From assembly GCA_040285825.1 (NCBI GenBank), contig JAUPSS010000002.1, positions 2,666,001 to 2,730,000 of the forward strand: DNA of 64,000 nt, in the 5' to 3' direction. The stretch comes from Eukaryota sp. TZLM1-RC. Its lineage: Eukaryota > Metamonada: BaSk clade. This document shows positions 1-10,862 of the stretch, piece by piece (position 1 is the stretch's first letter; the number at the start of each line of letters is the position of its first letter). The position numbers were made by a program, and so were the translations under genes. Under the pieces are notes generated by a model. It searched no databases. It had not been told where the DNA came from and saw only the letters and a program-made list of their open reading frames with translations.

Positions 1-1
1 C

Positions 2-652
2 GTGGCTTCTGTATCAATGAATTTGATAATCCAGAAAGCCAGAGATTTGATTACCGCAGTGAACATACCTGACTGTGTCAAAAAAGCATCTACAAATATT
101 CTCAAAAAGTGGGAAAGTTTGAGTAGAAACCGTGTACCGTATAGAAGTTTATTGTACAACGAAATGACTTTGATTGGAACTATTCTGGACCCTAGGATTA
201 AAAACAATCCAAGTCTCTTACCAGTGGAACTACAAGAAGTCGATGCCGACTTTAGTCAACTGAATAGAATGATTCAATCAGTGAGTTCAACTAGTCAACC
301 AACCATTGTAGAAGCTGGAACAAAGCAAACAGTAAGGAAAAAGGGATTGTTCAATAAAGTTGCTGCCAAGAAATCCAATGTAATGAATCTCCATGTCGAA
401 AATGAAATGAAATGTTAGCTCAAGGAAGGTATTGTAGATTATGAAACCGATCCCTATCTGTGGTGGATGGAGAATGTGAAAAAGTATCCAAGCTTGGCTA
501 AGATTGCAAAAGATTATCTTGTTGTACAACCCAGTTCCGCATCAAGTGAACGCCTATTTTCAGCCGCTAGTCAAATAATCAGCAAAAAGAGGGCTCGTTT
601 GAACGAAGATACTGCAAGATGTTTGTTATGTTTAAGGTCATGGTATAAATAA
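2..652 (+). pseudogene. hAT-family DNA transposase, C-terminal part, broken
   Basis: The reading frame enters at the window edge and runs to 652, interrupted by one in-frame TAG at 416-418; both halves are in the same frame. The second half carries the hAT C-terminal dimerisation signature (PSSASSERLFSAAS at about 530-575, preceded by WW and YPSLAKIAKDYL). The first half has the LIGTILDPR block normally found before it. hAT transposases move DNA by cut-and-paste and act as oligomers through this domain. The N-terminal BED finger and most of the RNase H-like core lie outside the window. An array of GAGTCGAGT motifs follows and suits a hAT subterminal region. The stop codon makes this copy inactive. 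Confidence 0.85.
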
Positions 653-814
653 CCACACATAATGGTTGATAGTTAGTTATAGTGAGGTGAGTAGATTTTA
701 GTTTTTACGTTTGAACATTTTGAAATAAAGTATGATTTTTATTTGATATGACATGATATTTGAACAGAACAGTAATCAAAAATGCAAATAGAAAAATGAT
801 TATGATAATGTTAA

Positions 815-975
815 GGTGGACTTGTCTCAATGGATGTAAGAATGAGTCGAGTCGAGTCAATGGATGAAAGAATGAGTCGAGTCGTGTCAACTCATTTGAC
901 TCATGAGTCGAGTTGAGTCAGATAAGTTTGACTCGAGTTAACTCAACTCAACTCAAATCGAAATCCTAACACAGA
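815..975. repeat. GAGTCGAGT-type subterminal repeats of the hAT element
   Basis: GAGTCGAGT, GACTCGAGT and GAGTTGAGTCA motifs recur in both orientations through this stretch. Dense short repeats like these are common near hAT ends, and they lie about 160 bp past the transposase stop. The outermost inverted repeat and target duplication cannot be set because the other end is outside the window. Confidence 0.55.
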
Positions 976-980
976 GTGAA

Positions 981-1775
981 ATACACAGTTTTTAACAATT
1001 ATGAGAATACGTTTGAACTTACCTCCCCCTCAGTGTTTAACAAATATTCGTTGTAAATGTGGAGCAGTTGCTTCCTATACTCATGTCTTATCTTGTAGGA
1101 AGTTCACTCAGAAGAGGTCGATAATTCACAATGCCGTTCGCGATTGCATTTATGATTTGTTGAAAAGTGCCCATCATCCAGTACGACTAGAACCAGTTTT
1201 TGACGAAATGCAGCTTGCTCAAAGTCAAAAAAGAGGTGACATTCAATGTGCTTGGCATAGCGGCCAGGAATTAATTATTGATTGTACAACTGTTTCTCCT
1301 TGGAAGTTGTCTTCGTCTTCGGACATTGAATCAACCCTCAAAAATACAGAAAGGAGCAAACACTCGAAGTATAATGATTTACTTGTACATTTGAACAAAC
1401 AACGTGGCAGAAACATTGTTTTTGTTCCAATTGGAATTTCTATTTTTGGTACTTTAGGCAGGGAAGGACTATCTTTCTTGAATGATTTAGGCAGTTTCTT
1501 AAAAGACTCAGGACGTTCTTTTGATCAACTTATTTGGAAGAACAGAATTGTTTTCTCACTCTTTAAGGCTCTACCACGTTATTTTAACTCAATACTTTTA
1601 AGTATTACTGAGTTTCACAATGTACGTGCTCATGAATTCGTAAATAGTGAGAATCTACCTTCATTCTGTTAGTGATCACTTATTTAGAATATTGCTTTGC
1701 ATTGTTGTTGTTTATAGAATTCTTGTTTGCATTTTTGGAATAAAGCCAATCTCTCACAGAGTGAATATTGAATAA
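981..1775 (+). mobile_element. 5'-truncated non-LTR retrotransposon, subfamily B, endonuclease end only
   Basis: The open frame 1001-1672 (223 aa) matches only the C-terminal region of R2/Dong-type non-LTR proteins. In order it shows a knuckle CKCGAVASYTHVLSC, an RSIIHNAVRD block, an EP dipeptide, and a restriction-like endonuclease core (KRGD, then D 12-13 residues later in LIIDC). A KHSKYNDLL segment and a G-x-x-G-x-x-FL block follow. No reverse transcriptase precedes it. The 3' untranslated part ends near GGAATAAA and is shared with the copy at 36.9-37.4 kb. The ATG is probably internal to a longer ancestral ORF, because the left edge is a truncation point next to hAT DNA. Confidence 0.8.
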
Positions 1776-1857
1776 ATACCCCTAATAATTGTGTAAACTT
1801 TTCAGCAAAAGGAGTTAGTATACACTAAACACCTTAACAATACGTTGATGAAAACAG

Positions 1858-4043
1858 CTACTGCTGTCTTCTTAGACGTCTCATACGCCTTGGCCTTCTG
1901 AATGGTTCTGGCCTAGTACCAGTGAAATACTCACTAATTGCAATCTCCAGCTGGTTTCTGGAGGCTGAGATGTCCCTAGACTAGTTGGTCTCATATCGAG
2001 GGCAATCGAACTTAGCGTTATTTACCTTTCCGTCATCATGATAGATCTTTCTATGAAAGACCTTACGGCAATTCACTTTTGCTGAGGTCATAAACTCGTC
2101 CCCGACTTTGACACTTTCAAAGTGTTTTTTGATTTGTTTGAGAAATCTCTTTCGGGGGGATTTCACAGATTGACGAGAACGACCACCACCACCACTGCCG
2201 AACCAAACTATAGTGCTTTTTCCTTTAGACAAGCGTTTAATTTTGTTAATAAAACTAGTTATTCTCTTTTGCCTTCGTATGAAGAAATCAAACTTATTTC
2301 TTCTCAGATTTTTTCTTGCACCACGCTGCAAATTTCCAGACATAATTGAAGCATATTCAGGCTTTTTTTCAGATTCGGAAATATAAGGTAAACTTATTTC
2401 AATCAGATACTCTTGGAAGCTCTGAGTGGAATAAGTGTTAGGAGTTGCTTGAGTGAGAGGAGGGTGCCTTAGTCTTCGTTCTTTTGGATTCAGTAGCAGT
2501 CCAGAACGTTATAAATAAGCGGTCTTCTCTGTGGATTTGCTGTTCTATGGACATCAGATTTTCTTTTCCTTACATAATTGTGAAAATCATAATTCCCAGA
2601 GACACGTCTCGTATCAACTTCCACTTTGGACATTGGACATTGGATTTTCGTTTCCTTTCATTATGAAAATTATAGTTTCCAGAGGCTCGCCTGGGCTCCA
2701 ATTCTGTTTTACTTGGTTTATTCAATGTTAGAATTCCAATGTTAGAATAAAATGTCCAAAAATATTACTTCACAGTGCCGCTGCTGCAGTAAAATGCTAA
2801 AAGGTTCAGCCTGTCGCTTTTCCTCATATTTCATTGAGGAGTATAGAGCTGGATATGTCTTATGTACTCAATTATCCACCATTTCTGTCAAGGATATAAA
2901 CACTGTCCTAGGTTAATGACCTAGATTTAGATGTTGTAGAACTTTCTGAATAATAGTTTACTTTGTTGTTTGATAGTGAGTGTAATAGTATAAGCAAGGA
3001 GGAGATCAACAGCGTTTTGATATTTATGAATCAAAACGAGATGCCGAACTAACGGAACGTATCAGTAGGAGCCAAACGTACGCCGAACTAGTTCAGTAAT
3101 TCTAAGATTGGGTTTATTATATGTTTTTCCTTCCTTCTGGGTAAACGTGAACCGCAAGGAAACACCATTCAAAAAATGGTGTAGTTAATAAATTTGGATT
3201 TATCAGAAAACCGATAAGGGCTGTTCAGAAGCTCTTTGTTTTCATTTTGCTTTGTGAAATAAGCTTCTGCTTCTTTATTCAAGCTGCAGAAGCATGGAGA
3301 CCAACTGGACAGTGAAGAAAGAGAGTGTCTTTTCTGCATTGGCTGTCATATTGAGCCAATGCACCAAGCTATGCTGGTGTATTTTTTGATCCGATTGCAA
3401 AATTGACTCATCTGGCTGAATCCTTTGAAGTACACAGTCGGCGTACTTCTTGGGCCAGGAACAATTCAGAAACTGAGCACAGTTCTTGAAAAAATTGCAT
3501 TTTCAGACAACAAAACCGTCAGCGAACAACTAACAAAAGGCTTCTCGCAGTTGGATGGCTCGACTGCCAAGAAAAGTGAAACAATACGAAAATCTACAAC
3601 CATCGGCTGAGGTGGTTTCATTCATCGATCGCTTGGGCCAAAAGTGCTGAACAAGGTGTTGCAGCGCTTGGTAAACCAAAGGATGGTTCTCAAATGGCCT
3701 TCTTTGTTTGGGCTCACTTTGGCAAACAAGGTCGAAACAGAGGCTCCAAAACTGGCTTTGAGTAAGCCACATAGAGTGTTCTGGGTATTGGAGCACAGAG
3801 AGTCGTCTTAGGTGAGTGGCAGAAGCTTCAATACTAGCAAGAACTGGGAATTGGTGTTCCACAGCTTCTTTTGCCTCTGAGTCGAAGAACTGGTTAACCA
3901 ACCCTCCCACAGTTGTAGTTTGTAGAACGTTATCCATGACTGTCAACCCAGAACGGAAACAGTCAGAAATAATTGAAAATTTGTTTTCTAAAATTGACAA
4001 TTTGTTGAAATCAATCAATCTTACAGTTGTCAATTCAAAGTAA
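1858..4043 (-). pseudogene. Fanzor (TnpB-like RuvC nuclease) pseudogene, same group as the 50.3-kb copy
   Basis: Three pieces on the minus strand align with the Fanzor at 50.3-52.2 kb. The N-terminal block is 3530-4033 (shared LQYPE, QFW and RRPFENH motifs). The central RuvC/zinc-ribbon block is 1981-2343 (NKFDFFIRRQKRI, TIVWFGSGG, EFMTSAK). The C-terminal block is 1858-1980 (SRDISASRNQLEIAIS). A TAG at 1981-1983 separates the last two where the other copy reads LW, and about 1 kb between 2350 and 3420 is unrecognisable. The catalytic Glu (in DEFMTSAK) and the last Asp (SRD) survive. Fanzors are eukaryotic RNA-guided DNA nucleases related to TnpB. This copy is dead. Confidence 0.8.
2350..3420. 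other. Degenerate interior of the Fanzor pseudogene; no intact gene
   Basis: No long reading frame is present. A diverged direct repeat of about 55 bp lies at roughly 2548-2605 and 2632-2690 (both contain a TTTTC-TTTCC run, a run of AATTATG-like sequence, and CCAGAG). A 54-codon frame from 2752 has a CRCC start but no recognisable family. The rest may be insertion DNA within the Fanzor relic. Confidence 0.4.
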
Positions 4044-4396
4044 AGTTAGTTACAAGTGTTTATTAATGATACATCTCGTTCATGATTACTTTCTGAATGT
4101 TTTCCTTTCTTCAGACAAGAACTACATGCTACAAAAGTTGGTGAGTGGAGTTTGGTTCGGTTGTCTTCATTCCCCAAATTCGCAATTGAATTTCATTTCA
4201 TCCTTATACTTTTCGTTCACCTTTAGTAAGTTAGTTTCGACTAAATTTTCATCTTCGACAACATTCCCTTTTGGAACTCAACAACCTGGATGAGCATGTT
4301 CAATAAATTTCTTTCTCCTTCTCTTCCATCTCTAAGATCCTATTCATCTTTACTGTTCATACCTCATAGAGCATAAGAGAGTGTAAATAAATACTT

Positions 4397-4720
4397 TTAC
4401 TATTGTCTTCTTTTTACACAAGTACGTGCATTGTGGCCCGGCTCGTGACATAGTTCACATAGTCGTTGTCCTGATCGACATGTTCTTTCTTCACGTGAGA
4501 TTTCAAATCCGGAGGGTTTTCGTTGTGTTGAAAGTGGGTTATGATTCCATGCTCCTACTGGTCTGACATGAAATACTTCAGGACTATCATAGGATCTCAT
4601 TGGTAAACTCACTGTGGTTCTGATGTTCTCAAGAATCATGTTTGTTTCTAAAGTATTGGTCATTACGGTCGCAAACAAACTGACAGGAAGATCCTCTGCT
4701 GCACTCCTTCATTAATGCAA
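4397..4720 (-). pseudogene. C-terminal Fanzor remnant with CCHC zinc-knuckle tail
   Basis: The 92-aa frame 4400-4678 has a weak match to the last RuvC segment (TNTLETNMILENI, where Fanzor1 proteins have an NRD..A..NM pattern), then PEVFHVRP, which resembles the GEGRP..F.RP block after RuvC-III. It ends in a CCHC knuckle, CELCHEPGHNARTC (C-x2-C-x4-H-x4-C). The same order of parts occurs in the clearer Fanzor1 fragment at 19.4-20.1 kb, and that is the main reason for this call. An unrelated retroelement nucleocapsid is the alternative. Confidence 0.45.
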
Positions 4721-4970
4721 ACCCTTGGCTAAAAGCCCAAGATTGCCATACAGAAAAAGCACTGTCTATACTGGTAAAAGGACCTGATGAAACTTCGTTT
4801 TGCATGGCGAGAGAGAGAAAGAAATTTGTTGAACCTGCCTAATGATCGCCTAAATTTATTGAACTAAAAAATGAATTTTCACAGATCAGAATCCACATTT
4901 CAACAAACATTGAAGAAAACTGATATACACTTTGTCTGTGAGTTAAAATCCAAACATTTTGACAACATGG
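4721..4970. other. Non-coding flank of the gypsy insertion
   Basis: No gene is seen. The last four bases, ATGG, repeat immediately after the 3' LTR and are the target-site duplication of the gypsy element. Confidence 0.6.
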
Positions 4971-5113
4971 TGTTAGCCTTGGATAATATTTATAATAGTT
5001 TATTTATAGTTATTGTACTATTGCGCCCATGCGGTTAAGTTAAGGGAAATCCTCATTCCTTGTAATAAATTACTCTACATTCAGGTATAATGTCTAACCC
5101 CCACAGATCATCA
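4971..5113 (+). repeat. 5' LTR of the gypsy element
   Basis: 143 bp, TGTTAGCC... to ...GATCATCA, matched by 12117-12271. It includes AATAAA. The ATG used by the first gag frame lies inside it at 5090, so transcripts starting in the LTR would carry that start close to their 5' end. No convincing tRNA primer-binding site follows immediately; the nearest TGG is about 6 bp in. Confidence 0.93.
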
Positions 5114-6301
5114 ATACGTATTGGATCACCTTTGGGTGGTTCCAATGACAACCCCGAGACTGTTAGGACTGATCCTCCTACGTCTCACCCTTCGAGTTCT
5201 TCCTCCCGAACTCCTCAGTCGGGAACAGAACAACCTCTGACAACTGGGTCCGAGGGAAGCAATGCTTCTCCTCCTCCTGTGTCGACTCCTCCTTCCGGAG
5301 ATTCTGTCACACAACCCAATGTTTCAAGTTCTTCCTCCCAAACTCCTCAGTTGGGAACAGAACAACCCTCTGGTGGCGAGAGAAGTGATACTTCCTCCCA
5401 CCCTCCGGGTCAAGGTCCCACTCCATCTACGGATGCTCCTGTGATTCCTATCAATCTTCCTGTTCCTCCCTCTAATGTGGAAAACTTTGTACCTCTTTCT
5501 TCTCCCCCTGGTTCTGAAGGAGAGGTTGAAGATTCCCTTTTAGGTCCTGAACAGTTCAGTACTCTAGATGAATATCTGAAGTACATTATCAACCAGACTG
5601 ACCCTGACTCGGCCAGCAACAAGATATCTGAGCTGTTGAAGCTCAAGAGGGTAGAGCCTCCCTCTTCACCTATTGTTTGCGCTTCTGTCATCCCTTCCAC
5701 TTCTTCTACGGAAGCTCCTGAGGAAGGACAACGAGCTCCTTCTACTCCTTCTACGGAAGTCCCAATGAAAGGCAGCCCTCCACAACAACCAGCTCCTCCT
5801 GCAATCCCTGCTGGTAGCCCAAATCCTACTACTCCTTCTCAAGAAGTTCCTGTAGTAGGCCTACCTGATACTTCTGCTCCTACTACGGTAGCTCCTACAG
5901 AAGTTCATTCAACTCCACCTGTTCCTCCTTCGGGAGTTCCTACTAGAGGAGTACTTCATGTCCCTCCAACCTCTGGCCAGACTCCTCAGCAAGGTCACGT
6001 TGTTTCTTCTGTTCCTGCTGCTTGGCAGGTGCTTAGTGCTGCACAGCCTAACACCTATCAAGCCCCAAGCCAGCCCCAGAAATCAGATTCTCCTTTCATC
6101 TCTACCCAACAGAAAACTGAAGCTCAAAACTTAGTTCTCAATGCTGGTATTGAGTTAATGCTAGGAGATCCTGCATCGATTCCTCCCAATGAACTCATTG
6201 CTGCTTTACCCCCATTTTGGGGTCCAGAAGTAGTCAATGATCACGGCTTTTGGGATCCGCAGAAGAATAGGCCCCTACTTCCCAACGAAGGAAGTAGATA
6301 A
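5090..6301 (+). CDS. Gypsy gag N-terminal Pro/Ser/Thr-rich region
   Basis: This 403-codon frame starts inside the 5' LTR and encodes a low-complexity, mucin-like chain very rich in Pro, Ser and Thr, with recurring STEAP/STEVP and TPQ.GTEQP motifs. It has no recognisable domain. At its end it overlaps the next frame by 65 bp, and the gag reading must change frame (+1) between about 6237 and 6299. The Pro-rich extension is unusual for gypsy Gag and may be lineage-specific. Whether it is translated as a fusion or separately cannot be decided from sequence. Confidence 0.7.
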   Translation: MSNPHRSSIRIGSPLGGSNDNPETVRTDPPTSHPSSSSSRTPQSGTEQPLTTGSEGSNASPPPVSTPPSGDSVTQPNVSSSSSQTPQLGTEQPSGGERSDTSSHPPGQGPTPSTDAPVIPINLPVPPSNVENFVPLSSPPGSEGEVEDSLLGPEQFSTLDEYLKYIINQTDPDSASNKISELLKLKRVEPPSSPIVCASVIPSTSSTEAPEEGQRAPSTPSTEVPMKGSPPQQPAPPAIPAGSPNPTTPSQEVPVVGLPDTSAPTTVAPTEVHSTPPVPPSGVPTRGVLHVPPTSGQTPQQGHVVSSVPAAWQVLSAAQPNTYQAPSQPQKSDSPFISTQQKTEAQNLVLNAGIELMLGDPASIPPNELIAALPPFWGPEVVNDHGFWDPQKNRPLLPNEGSR

Positions 6302-8105
6302 TCTCACGGTTCGCTGTGACCCTCCTCCAAACTATCCTCAACGGGAGACTGTTGGAGGGTTCAGGACTCCTCGTGAAGGTGTACAGAGGATCTTCGCTCG
6401 TGATGAGCTGAATCTTTTCCTCAACCGATGTAACCCTTGTCCTTTTCCCAGGTTTAGCCCTGGATATAATGCTTCTCTTGATATTTATATCAACAGAGAC
6501 TTCAGGACTGGATGGTGGTACACCTACACTACGAACTATCAGAGATTATACCTTCAAGACCGCAGACCAGACCATTGCGCGTCATATTTCGGTCCAGAAC
6601 ACAGAAGGAATAGGCCTTTAAGGGACGCCCTCATGAATGTACAGGAGAACATTGGTGTCGCCAATTCAAGTTCTCTTCTTTGGGTTAATATCGATGGTAA
6701 TGGGGAAAGCTACTATCCGAGTGAACATGACCCAGTAGAATTGAGAACCTCTGATCCTGACCCAGTGGATTCAGACACTGTTTTCTCTTCTTTGAGCATT
6801 GAGCCTCAAGAAGATCAACAAGATGAGCCGATGGCGACTACTGACACTGTTGATACGGTGCAGCAACCTGTAGTTGTCCAACCACAAGATCCATCAACTC
6901 CTTCCCAGGTTCCTCAGGACCCTAGGCTCCTAGGAGTAACTCCATCTGACACTCCCATAGCCCCTCAGTATTCTAACACTCTACTGATGGAAGCTATGGC
7001 GAGTTCACAAGATAGAGACAGAGATAGACAAAGAGGTGGTCGTCCTAGAAAACCCACCCTGGAAGCCAACGATATCTCTGACCCAGTAAGGATTTTGAAA
7101 TTCATCGACAGATTTATTCTGTATGCTAGGACTGAGAGGACCATTGAAGAGAGAGATATCAATGAATCTGATCCTACTCAAGTCAGACTAGCAAGAGAAG
7201 TGTCTGAACTAAGAAGGCAACTTGAAAAACGTTCTCGTCCTCCTGCCACTCCTCAATCCATTAGCAGAGAAAACCGGAACCTTGCTCTAGATCAGAGATA
7301 TGGTAACACCCTTCACGAGTGGGACCGATTCAGAGCTGCTGCTCAAGTCGACCCTCGTAGAATTGTCTTCTGTGTTACTCCAGAGTGTTTGGCCGCTCTT
7401 AGAGCTCAAGGCAGGTTTTCGTCTATGTCTGATAGAATCTCAGCTATCGACAACATTAATGAGGAGCAAATATGGGAATCAATTTTACACCTCAGCCAGT
7501 ATAGTACATTAGAAACGGCGAGGAATCAGTTATATAAAGTCCAGATGAATTGGAATATTCAGGACTTTAGGAATCGCTGGGGCGACTTCACAGTGAGGCT
7601 AATGAGAACAGTTTCACGAAGTACTGCCATTTCTGACGTCAGGGCAAGCGACCGTGCCTTGTATGGTCAACACTTTCTACAGCGCATTCAAAACTGGGAA
7701 ATTGCAACCCATATGATCGATTCTGTTGGTATTCAGGCCATCAGCGATAATCTGAGAACTGTATGGTCCACTCCCAATGTTTGGCAACACCATACATTAC
7801 AACAATTTGTAGACATCCTGGCTGCTGAATACATGAGTTGGTGTTCAGCAAGATCCTATGATGAGCAAAGGGCCAACATCAGTGACAGCTATCAACAACA
7901 TATGGGTCACTATGTTAGAGCAAACCCAAAGGACTAGAAACGAATAGGCAAATTCAAGCCTGCGGGTTCCAGCGTCGCCCCTGCTCAACTCAGCAAAAGG
8001 AGCAAGTCGCAAATTAAGAAAGAAAGAGATAAAGCTGGTCTCTGTAGATTCTGTGGTATTCCAGGCCACACTATTAACGAATGTCCCGACCCCCATTGCC
8101 AGTGA
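6237..8105 (+). pseudogene. Gypsy Gag capsid/nucleocapsid region with in-frame stops
   Basis: Codons 6237-7937 encode a capsid-like helical segment (about 7290-7900). After an in-frame TAG (7935-7937), the same frame continues into a basic stretch and a CCHC zinc knuckle at 8043-8084 (C-x2-C-x4-H-x4-C, CRFCGIPGHTINEC) that would bind RNA. It then reaches a TGA at 8103-8105. Gag packages the element's RNA into particles. The order capsid, knuckle, then protease in one frame with pol implies a single ancestral polyprotein frame. Confidence 0.75.
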
Positions 8106-8939
8106 TCCAAGCAATGGCGAGATGCCAACCCAGATGCTGTTCAAGCATATTTGGCACGAAAAAGTAGTGGTAGTGGAGGCAGAGGTAGACGTAGAGGAAG
8201 AGGCAAGGGCCCTTCCAGTAGTAATAAACGTTCCCATAAATATCCACTGTTTACTATAGAGCAAGATAGCTCTCCAACAAGTAACACACCAAAGCAACGT
8301 TCAAACAAATGTTCATTGTTTACTATAGAGCAAGACAGCTCTCCAACATGTAAAACACCAAACATAAAACAAACCTCAGTCTCCAACCAATGGATTAAGT
8401 GTTTAACTAATCCTTTGACTACCCAGAATCTCAAAACAGCTACAACGATAGAAACACCAAATAAACTCTGTTTCAATCATGAGTTTGACTCGAACCCAGA
8501 CTCAGAGTCCCACAGCGATATCTTCATGGTTCGCACCTCAGATGTCGCACGCAAAAATTTAAAATTGAAATTTTCAATAAATGACTGCGAAATAGAAGGG
8601 CTCATCGACTCTGGAGCTTCGATATCAGTCATCACTGTTGATTTAGCAGAGAGATGCAACATGGTTAAGACTAACCATTGCATAAACTTTAAGTCTGCAA
8701 ACAACATCATGTCAAAGTCTTTAGGATCAGCAGAAGGTACACCGAGCTTCAGACTCGGTAGTGTAACCCAATTAGTTCATGTGAAACATAGCTTGGCCAT
8801 CATTCCTGGCAACAATATGTTACTAATTGGTAGAGATCTGTTGCATCACCTAGGCTTATTGAACGATGAAGGCCTCTTCATCAAGATGGATGAGGAACAT
8901 CGTACATTACTTCTGCCTGAGGCTGAATTCGACCATTGA
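8106..8939 (+). pseudogene. Gypsy aspartic protease region
   Basis: Same frame as gag. The active-site motif DSGA is at 8607-8618, in the context LIDSGASISVI, and a later LIGRDLL block matches the second conserved retropepsin segment. A direct repeat precedes it: two related copies (about 8236-8277 and 8309-8350) share the segment FTIEQDSSPT. A TGA at 8937-8939 separates it from reverse transcriptase in the same frame. The enzyme would cleave the polyprotein during particle maturation. Confidence 0.8.
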
Positions 8940-10862
8940 ATCTCCCAAGTCTCAGATGTCGTCAACGTTCCCAGACGTTGGTTGGAGCACATACAGTCTT
9001 CTGGTTGTACTATTAACCTCGAGTGTGATAACGACAAGAAGACCTTACTTCTAACCTTGAAAGAGTTCGAAGAGACATTCACCTTTAAGCCGCATGCTGA
9101 TGGGATTGATTGTCCTCCAATGGAGATCAACTTTCATGACGAAAGTATTCGAGTCAGACGACCCCCTCGTAGGTTAAACCCCGAGAAGCAGAAATTCGCC
9201 GAACAGATCTTCGATGAACTCGTCGAGTCTGGATTTGCTGTACCATCGAACCATGAGTTCAGCTCTCCAGTATGTCTTGTGGTATACCCTGATCATCGTA
9301 AGCCTCGCCTTACTGGTGATTACAGCGGCAAGGACGGAGTCAACGCCAACGCTATTCCCGTTGAACCTAACCTCCCTAGAATATCCGATGTGCTAGTCTT
9401 CCTTTCGGAAGCCAATTTCATCGGCACCCTTGACCTCCCCAAAGCCTTTTGGCAACTAAAAATTGCAGAAAAGGACTGGGAGAAGACTGCCTTAAGCATC
9501 CCTGGCAAAAATATCATGTTTAAACGTGCTGCTTTCGGCCTCAAGAACGTTCCTGCAGTTTTCCAGAACGTCATGGCAGACATCTTCTCCGGAGACGGTG
9601 TATTCATCTATATAGATGACATCATTATAGTAGGTAGAACTTTCAACGAGTTCCTCGGACGTCTAAGACGTGTCCTCGAGAAGGCTCGAACCCGTAGAGT
9701 TAGCCTTGGACTGCCCAAATGCCATTTTGTGTCCTCTAGACACCCAATAAAAATCCTTGGTAGCAGATTCCAACACAACACCAGGACCATAGATCCTACA
9801 CGCACAGAGTCTTTACTGAATCTTCCCAGACCTAAGACTGTGAAAGACGCCCGTAGCCTTATCGGCTCAGTGAACTTCATTAGGGAATGGCTTCCCCAGG
9901 TAACCAAGCATGTTGCCCCGATCATCATATTAACACGGGGCAAACCACGTCGCTTGCAATGGAAGGACACTCACGACTACCATTTAGCCGAAATCAAACG
10001 TCTGATCGCGGAGCATATGCCTCTAAACTTACCTCCGGTGGATAACCAAGTACTAATTAGTTGTGATGCCTCTGATATAGCAGTTGGCGGCGTGATTTGG
10101 GAACAAACAGAACCCACTAAGGATCTTGGTACTTCCTTACTCAATAGGAAATGTAGACCAATCAGCTTCTTCAGCAGATTGTTGACTAACTCCCAGCAGA
10201 ACTGGCCCATGGTACAGAAAGAGCTTTATGCTATCCTTCTCATGCTGACCGAAAGTGGCTTCGAGAACTACCTCAAAGGAAGGCGTCTGATCATTTTCAC
10301 AGATCACCAAAACCTTACTTACATGCTTACCGCTCCGAACAAAAACAGAATAGTCAGAAGATGGCTTCCCATCTTTTCTGAGTTCCTATTCGACATAGTT
10401 CATACAAAAGGGGAAGAGAACCATTGGGCAGACATGCTATCTAGGATAGTACCGCCCCAAGACAATCATACCATCAACCATCTGGTACATTCTAATGACC
10501 AAGAGTTTCACCCTATCTACTACACAAATAGGATTGACGAAACTGAGTCAGAGAGATGCTTCGTTGAAGATCTCCATACATTTGAGAAGGTGCTCATCCT
10601 TCAAGACAAATGCTCCAATGACCTTCCACTCTTCGAGCCATGGCTCTGCAAGATCAGGTCCGAACAAAAGCGAGCCCTCGCTAATCAGGACACCTCGTTA
10701 AACAACTGTACTGTGGATAGTCGTCTAGATCTCTATCTAACTCCAGAGCACAAGATCGTGATTCCTCAATCAGTGGTTAAGGATACGCTTAACCTTCTAC
10801 ATGGACTCCCGCAAGGTGGCCACCCAAGTAAGGCAGAGTCTCCTCAGACTCAAGAACAGTGA
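8940..10862 (+). pseudogene. Gypsy reverse transcriptase and RNase H
   Basis: Reverse transcriptase motifs occur in order: PDHRKPRLTGDYS, LDLPKAFWQ, FGLKNVPAVFQ and the catalytic YIDD at 9609-9620. RNase H follows (CDASDIAVGG, then TDHQNLTYML). The frame then enters the integrase zinc region (LLHGLPQGGHPS) and is lost near 10820-10862, where the integrase continues in the next frame. All core catalytic residues of both enzymes are present. Confidence 0.9.

Noticed and set aside
416-418. In-frame TAG in the hAT gene as evidence for a reassigned stop codon
   Set aside because: IFT80, BROX and the intact subfamily C retrotransposon frame all end in TAG at the expected C-terminus, and TAA and TGA also end intact genes.
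7935-8105. Programmed stop read-through between gypsy gag and pol
   Set aside because: Several further stops and a frameshift occur in pol and integrase, so simple damage is more economical.
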